Numbered from the stretch's first letter, positions 28,110 through 36,232 are shown. The stretch is 64,000 nucleotides of DNA from Bradyrhizobium diazoefficiens (GCF_018129965.1 NZ_JAFCKW010000002.1:496001-560000), one strand, 5' to 3'. The notes: generated from the letters alone by a model not told the origin. Translations and numbers: made by a program.

Positions 28110-28906
28110 ATAGACCGTTTCGCGTGGGTCCCCCACAGCGCCGTCGCGATCGCATCGAGCCCGTCAGTCAGTGCCGCCGGTCCCGGCTGCAGGATGATCG
28201 GCGACTTGATCTCGACGATGCGATCATTGCGCACGGCCGGAATTTCACTCCAGCCGTCGCGTGCGCGGATGCGGGCAGGCGCGACCTTCTTACCGCACCA
28301 TGACGCGAGGATCACGTCAGGCGCAGCCTCACGCACCGCGTCCGCCGCGACGATGCGATCCTTTGCCCCCTGCCGATGCCGCAGCTCCGGGAAGACATCT
28401 TCACCGCCGGCGATCTCGACCAATTCCGACACCCAGCCAATGCCCGAGATCAGCGGATCGTCCCATTCCTCGAAATAGATTCTTGGCCGTGGCGAGGGGC
28501 GGGGCGTGGCCGTGACTGCGGCAAGACGTCGTTCGAACCCTTGAGCGAGGTCCTCCGCACGCCCGCCTGCACCGACCAGCGCTCCGAGTGTGCGGATCAT
28601 CGCAAGGATGCCGGCGACATCGCGCTGATTGAACACATGGACATCAACGCCAGCGCGCACGAGGTCGGCAACGATACCGGCCTGGAGGTCGGAGAAGGCG
28701 AGCACCAGGTCCGGTTCCAATGCCAGGATCTTCGGGATGTCCGCCGAAACGAAGGCCGACACCCGCGGCTTCTCGCGCCGCACCTGCGGCGGACGAATGG
28801 CGTAGCCGGAGACGCCGACGATGCGGTCCTGCTCGCCGAGCAGATAGAGCGTTTCGACCGTCTCCTCGGTCAGGCAGACGATACGGCGGGGCGGGAACTG
28901 GCGCAT
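28097..28906 (-). CDS. Cobalamin/metal-chelate binding-like protein (BtuF fold)
   Basis: 269 residues from the ATG at 28906 (MRQFPPRRIVCLTEETVETL). The fold is that of class III periplasmic binding proteins with a helical backbone: RIVCLTEETVETLYLLGEQD, ILALEPDLVLAFSDLQAGIV, then WDDPLISGIGWVSELVEIAGGE. No signal peptide is present in any credible start, so it may act in the cytosol or be mis-targeted relative to BtuF. It has no permease or ATPase neighbours. Cobalamin is the usual ligand of close types, but iron chelates are possible. Confidence 0.75.
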   Translation of the reverse strand: MRQFPPRRIVCLTEETVETLYLLGEQDRIVGVSGYAIRPPQVRREKPRVSAFVSADIPKILALEPDLVLAFSDLQAGIVADLVRAGVDVHVFNQRDVAGILAMIRTLGALVGAGGRAEDLAQGFERRLAAVTATPRPSPRPRIYFEEWDDPLISGIGWVSELVEIAGGEDVFPELRHRQGAKDRIVAADAVREAAPDVILASWCGKKVAPARIRARDGWSEIPAVRNDRIVEIKSPIILQPGPAALTDGLDAIATALWGTHAKRSIPSS

Positions 28907-29025
28907 GGGACGAGCATATGCGCAAATGAATGCGCCGATGTCAGCATGGCCATTACGTCCGACGTCATTGCGCTGCCGCGTCTGGCCATTCACGCTGGAA
29001 CAACAATGAATTGGGAGGAGATCTG

Positions 29026-29424
29026 ATGACGCCGCTCGAAAAACTTCAAGCGATGAAGATGCCGTTCGCCGAGCTCAAGGGCATTGAGTTCGTCGAGGCC
29101 GGGAAGGATCGTGTGGTGGCGCGCATGGCGGTCCGGCCCGACCTCTGCACGCTCCACCACACCATCCACGGCGGTGCGGTGATGGCGTTCGCCGATTCCG
29201 TCGGCGCGGCGGCGACCGTGATCAACCTGCCTGAGGACGCCAAGGGCACGACCACGCTGGAGAGCAAAACCAATTTCATCAGCGGGGCCAGGGAGGGAAC
29301 GATCGTCATCGCCACCGCAACGCCGGTTCACCGGGGCCGGCGGACCCAGGTATGGACCACGCGGCTCGAAACCGAGGACGGCAAGCTCGTCGCCGTCGTT
29401 ACCCAGACGCAGCTGGTCCTGTAA
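29026..29424 (+). CDS. PaaI-family hotdog-fold thioesterase
   Basis: 132 residues from the ATG at 29026 (MTPLEKLQAMKMPFAELKGI), preceded by a strong TGGGAGGAG. The hotdog fold is recognised by LHHTIHGGAVMAFADSVGAA (active-site region) and TTLESKTNFISGAREGTIV. PaaI-type enzymes hydrolyse aromatic or short acyl-CoA thioesters in the cytosol. It diverges from the binding-protein gene and appears to be transcribed on its own. Substrate unknown. Confidence 0.85.
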   Translation: MTPLEKLQAMKMPFAELKGIEFVEAGKDRVVARMAVRPDLCTLHHTIHGGAVMAFADSVGAAATVINLPEDAKGTTTLESKTNFISGAREGTIVIATATPVHRGRRTQVWTTRLETEDGKLVAVVTQTQLVL

Positions 29425-29576
29425 GACTACGGGACTTTGATTTTGTTAACGAATTAGTCGCCTGCGGTGCTCGAAACTTAAGCAGGTTCCCGTCTTGAAA
29501 AATTTGGTGCGATGCACAATATTGGAGGCCTAGGGATTCGAGCGCCTCCTCAAGGGACACCAAGAGGAGTTTTGAC

Positions 29577-30188
29577 GTGATACTTGAAGACACCGTTCGC
29601 ACGATGTCCGTTCCGGGCTATGTACGGACCCTGAGCCAGACGGAAGAATTGCCGCTCCTGCGCGATCACCTGTTGAGGCTCGATGCCGGAAGCCGGCATG
29701 ACCGTTTCAACGGCTTCCTCGACGATAGCTTCATCGAGCGCTACGCCGCGCGCTGTGCCGAGGACGGCACCGTGATCGTCGCCTACATCGTCGACGGCGT
29801 GGTCCGCGGTGCGGCCGAGCTGCATCCGCCGGAGGGCGATTCCCTGCCTGAGGTCGCCTTCAGCGTGGAAGCCTCGGCGCGCCGCCAGAACGTCGGGACC
29901 ATCCTGTTCAGCCGACTCATCGCCGAAGCGCGCTGGAAGGGCTACAAGCGCCTGCGCATCACCACGGGTGCCGAGAACCACGCCATGCGGGCGCTCGCCA
30001 GGAAGTTCGGGGCGCATCTTGCTTTCCGTCATGGCGAATCGACCGGTACGATCGATCTTGCCAAGACGCCTGAGGCCGAGCTTGCTGATCTCGCGGCCTC
30101 GCCCTTCGCGGCTGGCCGCGCCTTGCTGAGCTTCAACTCGACGTGCTGGAAGATCATCTCCAGCATGTACGGCAGTCGCGCGGCCTGA
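29577..30188 (+). CDS. GNAT-family N-acetyltransferase
   Basis: 203 residues with a GTG start at 29577 following CAAGAGGAG. The N-terminal part (LLRDHLLRLDAGSRHDRFNG) and the acetyl-CoA region (VEASARRQNVGTILFSRLIA, then ENHAMRALARKFGAH) match GNAT proteins. The glycine-rich Q/R-x-x-G-x-G/A loop is present in the form RRQNVGT. No substrate can be read. A strong rho-independent terminator follows, so it is transcribed alone. The leader before it contains a GGAGGC/GCCTCC hairpin. Confidence 0.82.
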   Translation: MILEDTVRTMSVPGYVRTLSQTEELPLLRDHLLRLDAGSRHDRFNGFLDDSFIERYAARCAEDGTVIVAYIVDGVVRGAAELHPPEGDSLPEVAFSVEASARRQNVGTILFSRLIAEARWKGYKRLRITTGAENHAMRALARKFGAHLAFRHGESTGTIDLAKTPEAELADLAASPFAAGRALLSFNSTCWKIISSMYGSRAA

Positions 30189-30208
30189 CACGAACTGCCA
30201 GCAGGAAG

Positions 30209-30244
30209 CAAAAAAGCGGACCGGAAAAACCGGTCCGCTTTTTT
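30209..30244 (+). terminator. Rho-independent terminator after the GNAT gene
   Basis: A stem AAAAAAGCGGACCGG, loop AAAAA and CCGGTCCGCTTTTTT forms a perfect 15-base-pair hairpin with a T-tract. Its symmetry (A-tract on the other side) lets it work for the convergent small gene as well. Confidence 0.93.
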
Positions 30245-30266
30245 GTGGCACTACAAAAGCAAACGA

Positions 30267-30572
30267 TCAGGTTCCGGTGCGCTTGTCGTTGCCGAAGCGG
30301 CGTACGACGCGGCGTTCGACCACCACCGAGCGCTGCGCACCCTGTTCGCCAGCGATCACGCGGGTTGCGGTAATGCGGCTGTTGGTGCGCGCCTGCTTCT
30401 TGACCTCGGCCTGAACCACTTCGAGCGGCATGCCCATCAGCGCTGCGGCGATCTCGGCCTGCTGCTCCTGATCGTCGGTGATGCCGACGGCGGCGAAGAT
30501 CGCCTCATCCAGCGTCGGGGGATCGTGGCGCACGCGCCGCGTGCCATATTTGGTATTCCAGTCTGCGCTCAT
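30267..30572 (-). CDS. Conserved hypothetical protein (101 aa)
   Basis: 101 residues, soluble, with an acidic helical first half (PTLDEAIFAAVGITDDQEQQ, AEIAAALMGMPLEVVQAEVK) and a basic C-terminal half (ARTNSRITATRV, then QRSVVVERRVVRRFGNDKRT). The layout of a helical domain plus a basic tail suggests nucleic acid or ribosome binding, but no motif proves it. It converges with the GNAT gene and shares the bidirectional terminator. The clean frame and conserved-looking helices make a real gene likely. Function unknown. Confidence 0.65.
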   Translation of the reverse strand: MSADWNTKYGTRRVRHDPPTLDEAIFAAVGITDDQEQQAEIAAALMGMPLEVVQAEVKKQARTNSRITATRVIAGEQGAQRSVVVERRVVRRFGNDKRTGT

Positions 30573-30667
30573 AACGGCCTCGTTTCGATGCCGGGATACC
30601 TAGTGCCGGGAATGTTGCATTGCAATATGAAATCCGTGTGGCATCTCAGCTATGCACCGGTCGGGTG

Positions 30668-31354
30668 TCAGGGCGATGAGGCGACTCCGGCATCGCTTTC
30701 AATCCGTTGTTGCGGCCAGCGCTTCAAGGCGGCGTGCCCTGCTTCTGTGAGCCCGTAGATTCCACGGTCGGTACGTTCGAACCAGCCATACACGTTGTTC
30801 AGCAGGATCTTGCCCGCATCGGGACAGCGCTCGCGCAAGTCGCGCACGCGCCGCGGGCCTCCTGACAGCTCCGAGGCGCAGGCCAATGCCTGCTGCCGAT
30901 AGGCCGTCATGATCGGCGCGCGCGTGCTGCCGCCGAGCACAGGATCGCCCTGGCGGCGCTGATGCTCGGCAACGAGGCGGGAGCGAACCTTGGGCTCGCG
31001 GCGCGGGGCCGCGGTCGGCGGCTTCACCAGCACCTCGACCTGGCCGCGGTCGGTGACCCCGAGCATGCCGAACCCGAGCCGGCGGCAGAGATTGCGATAG
31101 CGCGCATCGCTCTCGCGTCCCTTGCCGCGGATCGACATCCTGGCTGCGATCCAGACCTCGTCGCCGGCCGGCGCACGGTCGACGGCCTGCAAGATCAGCT
31201 CGAGATTGAAGGCGAGCTTGAGCTCGCCGATCACCACGACCGGCGGATCGCCGGCACTGAGCCCGACGAGATCGCAGCCGCCGATCTCGCCCTTGACCGT
31301 GAAGCCGAGCTCTTCGAGGAAGCGTTTGACGGGCAGATAAAGCGTGGTTTCCAC
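30668..31354 (-). CDS. DUF2161 protein, putative PD-(D/E)XK phosphodiesterase
   Basis: 228 residues from the ATG at 31354 (METTLYLPVKRFLEELGFTV). The nuclease-like core appears in residues 1-110: an N-terminal helix, GGCDLVGL (Asp) and VVVIGELKLAFN (Glu-x-Lys), the D...ExK arrangement of PD-(D/E)XK folds. A C-terminal winged-helix-like part (VRDLRERCPDAGKILLNN, then YGWFERTDRGIYGLTEAG) follows. DUF2161 proteins are common in alphaproteobacteria and have no proven substrate. Activity on nucleic acid is inference from the fold. Confidence 0.8.
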   Translation of the reverse strand: METTLYLPVKRFLEELGFTVKGEIGGCDLVGLSAGDPPVVVIGELKLAFNLELILQAVDRAPAGDEVWIAARMSIRGKGRESDARYRNLCRRLGFGMLGVTDRGQVEVLVKPPTAAPRREPKVRSRLVAEHQRRQGDPVLGGSTRAPIMTAYRQQALACASELSGGPRRVRDLRERCPDAGKILLNNVYGWFERTDRGIYGLTEAGHAALKRWPQQRIESDAGVASSP

Positions 31355-31390
31355 GGGGATGCCGATTAGAGAATCAGTTGTCGGCAGTTT

Positions 31391-31431
31391 AGAGCGTTAT
31401 CGGCTCCGGTTGAATCGGAGCCGACGCTGCG
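31391..31431. repeat. Small hairpin repeat (AGAGCGTT family)
   Basis: After AGAGCGTTAT comes a hairpin CGGCTCCG-GTTGAAT-CGGAGCCG (31401-31423). The same pattern, an AGAGCG tip and an inverted repeat around TTGAATC or GATTCAA, is seen in the longer element at 53745-53851. This kind of repeat is common in rhizobia. Confidence 0.6.
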
Positions 31432-31452
31432 AAAGATCCTATCTGAAGGCGA

Positions 31453-32133
31453 CTACACCCGCCCGCTGACCGGGATAAGCGCTCCGGTGATGCCACTCGC
31501 GGCATCGCTGGCGAGGAACAGGATGACTTCGGCGAGCTCCAGCGGCGTCACCCATTTGGAGACGTCCGCCTTGGGCATGTCCGCACGGTTGGCCTTGGTG
31601 TCGATGATCGACGGCAACACTGCATTCACGGTCACCTTGCCTTTCCACTCGTTCGCCAGCGCCTCGGTGAGGCGATGCACGCCGGCTTTCGACGCCGCAT
31701 ACGGGCCCATTCCGGCGCCGGCCTGAAGCGCGCCCATTGCGCCGATGTTGACGATGCGGCCGGCCTTGGAAGCAGCGAGATGCGGCAGCGCGGCGTGCGA
31801 ACTGTTGAGGGCGGTCAGTACGTTGAGCGCATGCATGCGCTGCCAGGTCTTGATGTCGCCGTCGCCGACGGTCTCGAAGGCGAAGCCGCCGGCGATGTTG
31901 ACGAGCACGTCTAGCCTGCCGAAATGATTTGCGGCCGCCTCGACCGCGGTCTTGGCCTGTGCCGCGTCCGAAAGATCCACGCCGCCGATCTCGATACGCT
32001 CAGGCGTCGCTTGGAGTTGCGAGGGGGCGTAATCGATGCCGGCAATGCGCGCGCCGCGTGACTGCGCCGTTTCGGCAACGACTTTGCCAAGCGCGCCGAG
32101 CGCACCGGTGACGACAATGATTTTTCCCTGCAT
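31453..32133 (-). CDS. Short-chain dehydrogenase/reductase
   Basis: 226 residues with the classical SDR pattern: nucleotide-binding VTGALGALGKVVAETA at residues 8-23, NIAGGFAF in the NAG position, and the catalytic Tyr-x3-Lys in PYAASKAGVHRLTEAL near residue 145. The catalytic Ser position reads IGAMGALQ, so the usual Ser may be missing or displaced. It is NAD(P)-dependent and cytosolic. It diverges from an SGNH hydrolase gene. The substrate cannot be read. Confidence 0.87.
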   Translation of the reverse strand: MQGKIIVVTGALGALGKVVAETAQSRGARIAGIDYAPSQLQATPERIEIGGVDLSDAAQAKTAVEAAANHFGRLDVLVNIAGGFAFETVGDGDIKTWQRMHALNVLTALNSSHAALPHLAASKAGRIVNIGAMGALQAGAGMGPYAASKAGVHRLTEALANEWKGKVTVNAVLPSIIDTKANRADMPKADVSKWVTPLELAEVILFLASDAASGITGALIPVSGRV

Positions 32134-32252
32134 GAGCCTCTCCGTCGGTTCGGTTCACGTCGACTATTGCTCCCCGTAAACTGGAGTTGCAATGGCGGCG
32201 ATCCTCGGAATGGGCTATCGATGCAACATTAGATTGTAGAGGAGATTGTTGC

Positions 32253-33044
32253 ATGCCTGACGATTTTCCAACCCTCGAATTTCCTGCTTCGATCGTGGAT
32301 TTCAAACATTCGCTGGACAATTTCCGGACCGCGTTAGCCGGAACTGGGCCCGTTCGCATCGTGGCGATGGGATCGTCTTCGACCGCCGGCCTCGACAATG
32401 TCGTTGCCTATCCCGCACGGCTCGAACTGTATTTGAGAAGCCACTTCAAGGATCACGATCAGCGTCCAAGCATCCGGATCGACGTACTCAACCGGGGTAG
32501 GGGCGGCGAAGAAGCGAACCTGGAAGTGCTTCGGTTCAACGAGGATATCTTTGCCGACAATCCATCGCTGGTGCTTTGGCAAGTCGGGACCAACGCCGTT
32601 TTCCGCCAGAAGGACTTCGATTTCGATGAGGTGGTCGGTAAAATCGCAGAGGGATTGAAGCTCCTTCACGACCATCCGACCATCGATGTCGTGCTGATCG
32701 ATCCGCAATACACGACGGCCATGCTGTTCGACGACCACGCTGAGTTGGCCGAAAAGATGGTTTCAGCGATCCGAACCGCGGCGCAACGCGCCAATGTCAA
32801 CCTGTTCCAGCGCTGGGCGCTGATGCGGCACTGGCACGTCTACAACAAGGCGTCATTTGAGCAACTCGTTGCCCCGGACGATGGGCTACTGCTCCACCAA
32901 AGCGACTGGAGCACAATGTTCGTCGCACGAGCCCTTCGTTCTGCGATCCTGAAGGCAACCGGAGCCACGCAAAAATGCGGGTGCCTGTTTACGACTGCAG
33001 ATAACGCGCCCGCAGCGCCTCCCGCTCCGGCGGACCAATCTTGA
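32253..33044 (+). CDS. SGNH/GDSL-type hydrolase
   Basis: 263 residues from the ATG at 32253, preceded by AGAGGAG. Block I reads VAMGSSSTAGLDN (Gly-Ser-Ser instead of GDS) near residue 38, block II GRGGEEANLEV near 85, block III LWQVGTNAVF near 108, and a C-terminal acid-His region in DDGLLLHQSDW. These fit the SGNH esterase fold. There is no signal peptide, so it should act in the cytosol unless exported otherwise. Its last 56 bases overlap the 3' end of the convergent phosphatase gene. Confidence 0.83.
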   Translation: MPDDFPTLEFPASIVDFKHSLDNFRTALAGTGPVRIVAMGSSSTAGLDNVVAYPARLELYLRSHFKDHDQRPSIRIDVLNRGRGGEEANLEVLRFNEDIFADNPSLVLWQVGTNAVFRQKDFDFDEVVGKIAEGLKLLHDHPTIDVVLIDPQYTTAMLFDDHAELAEKMVSAIRTAAQRANVNLFQRWALMRHWHVYNKASFEQLVAPDDGLLLHQSDWSTMFVARALRSAILKATGATQKCGCLFTTADNAPAAPPAPADQS

Positions 33045-33747
33045 GCCCGTCGCGAAGGTAAGTTTCGAGGTCGCCATAGTCCTTGTCGACGGCTTCAAAA
33101 GCTGCCGCGAGATATGAGGTCTCGACGCTGCCGATGGCGCTGCGCACGTCCTCGGGCAGATCGGTGGCAGCCGTCGCGTCGCGCCGGTAGAACCGGTTGG
33201 TCAGCAGATAGTCCTCGGCAATGACGTCGTCGGGCACGCCAAGCGCATGCAGGATCAGCGCGCTGGCAAAGCCGGTGCGGTCCTTGCCGGCGGTGCAGTG
33301 GATCACAAGCGGCGCGCGGTCTTCCAGGAGGTGGCCGAACAGCGCGCGGAAGCTGTGCGTGTTGTGCCGGACGTAGTTGCGATAGGAGTCGCGCATGAGT
33401 TCGAGCGCCACCGGTGCCGTCAGCGCGCCTTTGGCGAGCTCGGCGCGTAGCGCTGCCACGACCGTGGGCTCGATCGGCAGGGAGTGCACGGCGATCTCGT
33501 CCACGACGCAGATCCCGGCCGTGCGCTCCTCGGCTCCGCGAAAGTCGAACGCGCTTCTGACGCCCAGCGCACGGACGACGTCGATGTCTTCGGGGGTGAG
33601 GTGGCCGAGATGGTTGGAGCGGAAGATGTGCCGCCAGCGCGTGGTGCGGCCGTCCGCGGTCGGATAGCCGCCGAGATCGCGGAAATTGCTGGCGCCTTGC
33701 AGGGCGAGATGGCGGGCAGGGGATCCCGTTGGGGAGGAGTCTTGCAT
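32989..33747 (-). CDS. Protein-tyrosine phosphatase, PTEN/Tyr-Ser type
   Basis: 252 residues from the ATG at 33747 (MQDSSPTGSPARHLALQGAS). The family opening NFRDLGGYPTADGRTTRWRH is clear and the signature C-x5-R loop is HCTAGKDRTGFASALILHA near residue 155. A general-acid region lies before it. These enzymes dephosphorylate phosphotyrosine or phosphoinositide-like substrates; bacterial members are poorly characterised. It converges on the SGNH hydrolase gene with overlapping 3' ends, which could allow antisense interplay. Confidence 0.88.
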   Translation of the reverse strand: MQDSSPTGSPARHLALQGASNFRDLGGYPTADGRTTRWRHIFRSNHLGHLTPEDIDVVRALGVRSAFDFRGAEERTAGICVVDEIAVHSLPIEPTVVAALRAELAKGALTAPVALELMRDSYRNYVRHNTHSFRALFGHLLEDRAPLVIHCTAGKDRTGFASALILHALGVPDDVIAEDYLLTNRFYRRDATAATDLPEDVRSAIGSVETSYLAAAFEAVDKDYGDLETYLRDGLKIGPPEREALRARYLQS

Positions 33748-33820
33748 GAGACAAGCTTGGGTTATGTTTCCACCGGACGCGCTTGATAGGCGTCCTTGAG
33801 GTCTATTACAGGGGGCGATC

Positions 33821-34144
33821 ATGGGCCGGCACAAGGCCACAGTTTTGGCGATCACCATTGCAGGAGGAATTTTCTGTGCGCGGCAGGCCGATGCGCAGAC
33901 GTTCCGGACCTATCGCTGCGCCGATGGTACGCAGTTCATCGTTGGGTTTTATGACGGCGACAACCGCGCCTTCGTCCAGATCGACGGTGAGCCGGTGATG
34001 CTCGGCAAGCGGCTGACTGTCTCGGGCGCGCGCTATTCGGGGGCCGGGATCACGCTGAAAATCCCCGGGAGCGGGGCCACCACGGTCAAGCATTTGAAGC
34101 GGCCGGAGACGACGTGCGCGGTGATCGAACGGCCTGGCTTCTAG
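33821..34144 (+). CDS. Secreted MliC-like lysozyme-inhibitor-fold protein
   Basis: 107 residues with a signal peptide (ATVLAITIAGGIFCARQADA) cleaved near residue 25. The mature part has the MliC-like core: TYRCADGTQFIVGFYDGDNR, then VMLGKRLTVSGARYSGAGIT, with Cys residues that can pair (YRCAD and TTCAVIE). MliC family members inhibit c-type lysozyme in the periplasm. The fold call is moderate. It is followed at once by a strong terminator. Confidence 0.7.
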   Translation: MGRHKATVLAITIAGGIFCARQADAQTFRTYRCADGTQFIVGFYDGDNRAFVQIDGEPVMLGKRLTVSGARYSGAGITLKIPGSGATTVKHLKRPETTCAVIERPGF

Positions 34145-34167
34145 TCCAGGTACAGGGTGGCAGAATC

Positions 34168-34203
34168 AAAAAGGGTCGAAACCTCGTTGTTTCGACCCTT
34201 TTT
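34168..34203 (+). terminator. Rho-independent terminator after the MliC-like gene
   Basis: AAAAAGGGTCGAAA pairs with TTTCGACCCTTTTT around a short loop, and ends in a T-tract. It lies 24 bases after the stop codon and separates this gene from the DUF2735 gene on the other strand. Confidence 0.92.
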
Positions 34204-34258
34204 CAAACTCCTGCCGGGCGCTTGCGAGAGCGCTTCGGTCTATGACCAAACACTGGCA

Positions 34259-34462
34259 TCATCGTTCCCATTTGGGCTTGGCTTCGTCGACCGCGTCCTG
34301 ATGGTACCAGCTGTCGCTGCAGATCGTCTCTTTCGCGGCAAATAAGGAGCGATCGGCAGGAACGCGGGCATCACCGTAGCGGCGTCCGGCGAGAGCCGCG
34401 CGGCCCCCGACGGGGAATTGGTAGATCTTTGCGGATCCGTGACTTAGTCCATTATTCATCAT
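34259..34462 (-). CDS. DUF2735-type small protein upstream of glnII
   Basis: 67 residues from the ATG at 34462 (MMNNGLSHGSAKIYQFPVGG), with AGGAG eight bases upstream. The stretch SAKIYQFPVGGRAALAGRRY is the hallmark that I associate with the small rhizobial family DUF2735, whose genes often sit next to glnII. No catalytic residues are apparent. Here it diverges from glnII with 539 bases between starts, so a shared nitrogen-control region is possible. Function unknown. Confidence 0.75.
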   Translation of the reverse strand: MMNNGLSHGSAKIYQFPVGGRAALAGRRYGDARVPADRSLFAAKETICSDSWYHQDAVDEAKPKWER

Positions 34463-34897
34463 TGCGGCTTCTCCTGAGACCGAATGCGCCTAGCCTCCAT
34501 GGTGCGCTCGACTCGTTCGCTAGTGGTTACGGGAATCCCCATATCGGCCTCGCAGTCCCAAATGCAAAGTGCTGAAAAGAAAATCAACGTTGGCCTATTT
34601 TATGAGCAGTCAGCGTTCTGCCTCCTTCAAGGCATGGTTCGGATGACTAACGCTTGGGCCATTGCGAAGGTTGCGAGCGACCGCCAAAGAGTTCGCGAAT
34701 ATTGCTTGCCGTTGATGCGCGTTTGATCGGCAACCTCCGGCGCCCGGCGGCTTGCTTGAGAAACAGGCGATTTCCGCGGGATTTTGCGTTGCGGCGTCAG
34801 GGGCAGGTGCGCGGCTATGACGCACTCGATTTCAGGCGGCCTGCGGCCGTCCACTTGCCGGAGCGACTGGTGGATAACCTCCCGCACTGCGGCCTTT
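34463..34897. other. Long gap between DUF2735 and the glnII promoter
   Basis: About 435 bases with no supported gene. One open frame of 80 codons on the plus strand has no ribosome site and no family pattern. A GTGCG-N9-CGCAC inverted repeat (34807-34825) lies 73 bases before the sigma-54 promoter, in the range used by enhancer-binding proteins, but it does not match the GCAC-N7-GTGC order of NtrC sites. Confidence 0.4.
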
Positions 34898-34912
34898 TGG
34901 CACGTTAAATGC
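34898..34912 (+). promoter_or_regulatory. Sigma-54 promoter of glnII
   Basis: TGGCACGTTAAATGC matches the TGGCAC-N5-TTGC consensus in all but one position. The invariant GG (34899-34900) and GC (34911-34912) are separated by exactly ten bases. Transcription would begin near 34924, leaving a leader of about 78 bases. Sigma-54 control of glnII by nitrogen status through NtrC is established in Bradyrhizobium. Confidence 0.88.
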
Positions 34913-34954
34913 TTGTAAAGGGAAGGCCGATGGTGGCCGGGTAAACAATCGTGC

Positions 34955-34972
34955 GGGGGCCCCTGGGCCCCC
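34955..34972 (+). promoter_or_regulatory. GC-rich hairpin in the glnII leader
   Basis: GGGGGCCC-CT-GGGCCCCC is an eight-pair perfect stem between the expected transcript start and the ribosome site (AGAGAGG at about 34991). It has no T-tract. It could stabilise the messenger or modulate translation. The role is inference. Confidence 0.5.
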
Positions 34973-35001
34973 ACCTTTCGCATCATCTACAGAGAGGCTC
35001 A

Positions 35002-36036
35002 ATGACCAAGTATAAGCTCGAGTACATCTGGCTCGACGGATATACGCCGACGCCGAACCTGCGCGGCAAAACACAGATCAAGGAATTCGCGTCGTTCCCG
35101 ACGCTCGAGCAGCTTCCGCTCTGGGGGTTCGACGGCTCTTCCACCCAGCAAGCCGAAGGCCACAGCTCCGATTGCGTGCTGAAGCCGGTCGCCGTGTTCC
35201 CGGATGCTGCGCGCACCAATGGCGTGCTCGTGATGTGCGAAGTCATGATGCCCGATGGCAAGACCCCGCACCCGACCAACAAGCGCGCCACCATTCTCGA
35301 CGACGCCGGCGCCTGGTTCGGCTTCGAGCAGGAATACTTCTTCTACAAGGACGGTCGCCCGCTCGGCTTCCCGGCCTCCGGCTATCCGGCGCCGCAGGGC
35401 CCGTACTACACCGGCGTCGGCTTCTCGAACGTCGGCGACGTCGCCCGCAAGATCGTCGAGGAGCATCTCGACCTCTGCCTCGCGGCCGGCATCAACCATG
35501 AAGGCATCAACGCGGAAGTCGCCAAGGGCCAGTGGGAATTCCAGATCTTCGGCAAGGGCTCCAAGAAGGCCGCTGACGAAATGTGGATGGCCCGCTACCT
35601 GATGCTGCGCCTCACCGAGAAGTACGGCATCGACATCGAGTTCCACTGCAAGCCGCTCGGCGACACCGACTGGAACGGCTCGGGCATGCACGCCAACTTC
35701 TCGACCGAGTACATGCGCACCGTCGGCGGCAAGGAGTATTTCGAGGCGCTGATGGCTGCCTTCGACAAGAACCTGATGGACCACATCGCCGTCTACGGCC
35801 CGGACAACGACAAGCGTCTGACCGGCAAGCACGAGACCGCGCCGTGGAACAAGTTCAGCTACGGTATTGCCGACCGCGGCGCCTCGATCCGCGTTCCGCA
35901 TTCTTTCGTCAACAACGGCTACAAGGGCTACCTGGAAGACCGCCGTCCGAACTCCCAGGGCGACCCATACCAGATCGCGTCGCAGATCCTGAAGACGATC
36001 TCGTCCGTGCCGACCGAAAAGAAGGCCGTCGCCTAA
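35002..36036 (+). CDS. glnII: Glutamine synthetase type II
   Basis: 344 residues from the ATG at 35002 (MTKYKLEYIWLDGYTPTPNL), matching the eukaryote-like octameric GSII of rhizobia and not the 470-residue GSI. Catalytic features: LWGFDGSSTQQAEGHSSDC, WFGFEQEYFFYKDGRPLGFP, AGINHEGINAEVAKGQWEFQ, and the C-terminal ADRGASIRVPHS. It joins ammonia and glutamate using ATP in the cytosol. Unlike GSI it lacks the Tyr adenylylation loop. It is single-gene, with a sigma-54 promoter, a hairpin leader and a strong terminator. Confidence 0.98.
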   Translation: MTKYKLEYIWLDGYTPTPNLRGKTQIKEFASFPTLEQLPLWGFDGSSTQQAEGHSSDCVLKPVAVFPDAARTNGVLVMCEVMMPDGKTPHPTNKRATILDDAGAWFGFEQEYFFYKDGRPLGFPASGYPAPQGPYYTGVGFSNVGDVARKIVEEHLDLCLAAGINHEGINAEVAKGQWEFQIFGKGSKKAADEMWMARYLMLRLTEKYGIDIEFHCKPLGDTDWNGSGMHANFSTEYMRTVGGKEYFEALMAAFDKNLMDHIAVYGPDNDKRLTGKHETAPWNKFSYGIADRGASIRVPHSFVNNGYKGYLEDRRPNSQGDPYQIASQILKTISSVPTEKKAVA

Positions 36037-36080
36037 GATCCTCCCGGCCCGGGCTGGGGGCTGGCCCGGGTTGGCTCTCG

Positions 36081-36115
36081 ATCCGCCGGAGCGACAACGC
36101 TCCGGCGGATTTTTT
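36081..36115 (+). terminator. Rho-independent terminator after glnII
   Basis: The stem ATCCGCCGGAGC / GCTCCGGCGGAT with a GACAAC loop is followed by TTTTT. It lies 45 bases after the stop codon. A second GC-rich repeat (GGCCCGGGCTGG ... GGCCCGGG) lies between the stop and this stem. Confidence 0.93.
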
Positions 36116-36232
36116 CGTTCTGATGACGGTCGTTGTCGTGGGTCTGCCGGCCATGCCGGCTTGATGTCTGTCCATCGCCGCCGAAACCGGGATAGAATAT
36201 GCCGGGTACGCGCGGGGCCGGGGACACGGCGG

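Noticed and set aside
29523..29549. tRNA-like 3' end on the minus strand (TCGAATCCCTAGGCCTCCA)
   Set aside because: It resembles a T-arm and acceptor but the stems do not pair as in a tRNA and no 5' portion exists. There is also no integrase to suggest an attachment site.
34484..34726. 80-codon plus-strand frame upstream of glnII
   Set aside because: It lies in a regulatory gap, lacks a ribosome site and has composition unlike the neighbouring genes.
34807..34825. GTGCG-N9-CGCAC as an NtrC site for glnII
   Set aside because: The half sites are in the opposite order to the GCAC-N7-GTGC consensus, so I list it only as an inverted repeat.
34955..34972. GC-rich hairpin as a terminator before glnII
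   Set aside because: It has no T-tract and sits downstream of the sigma-54 promoter, inside the leader of an expressed gene.
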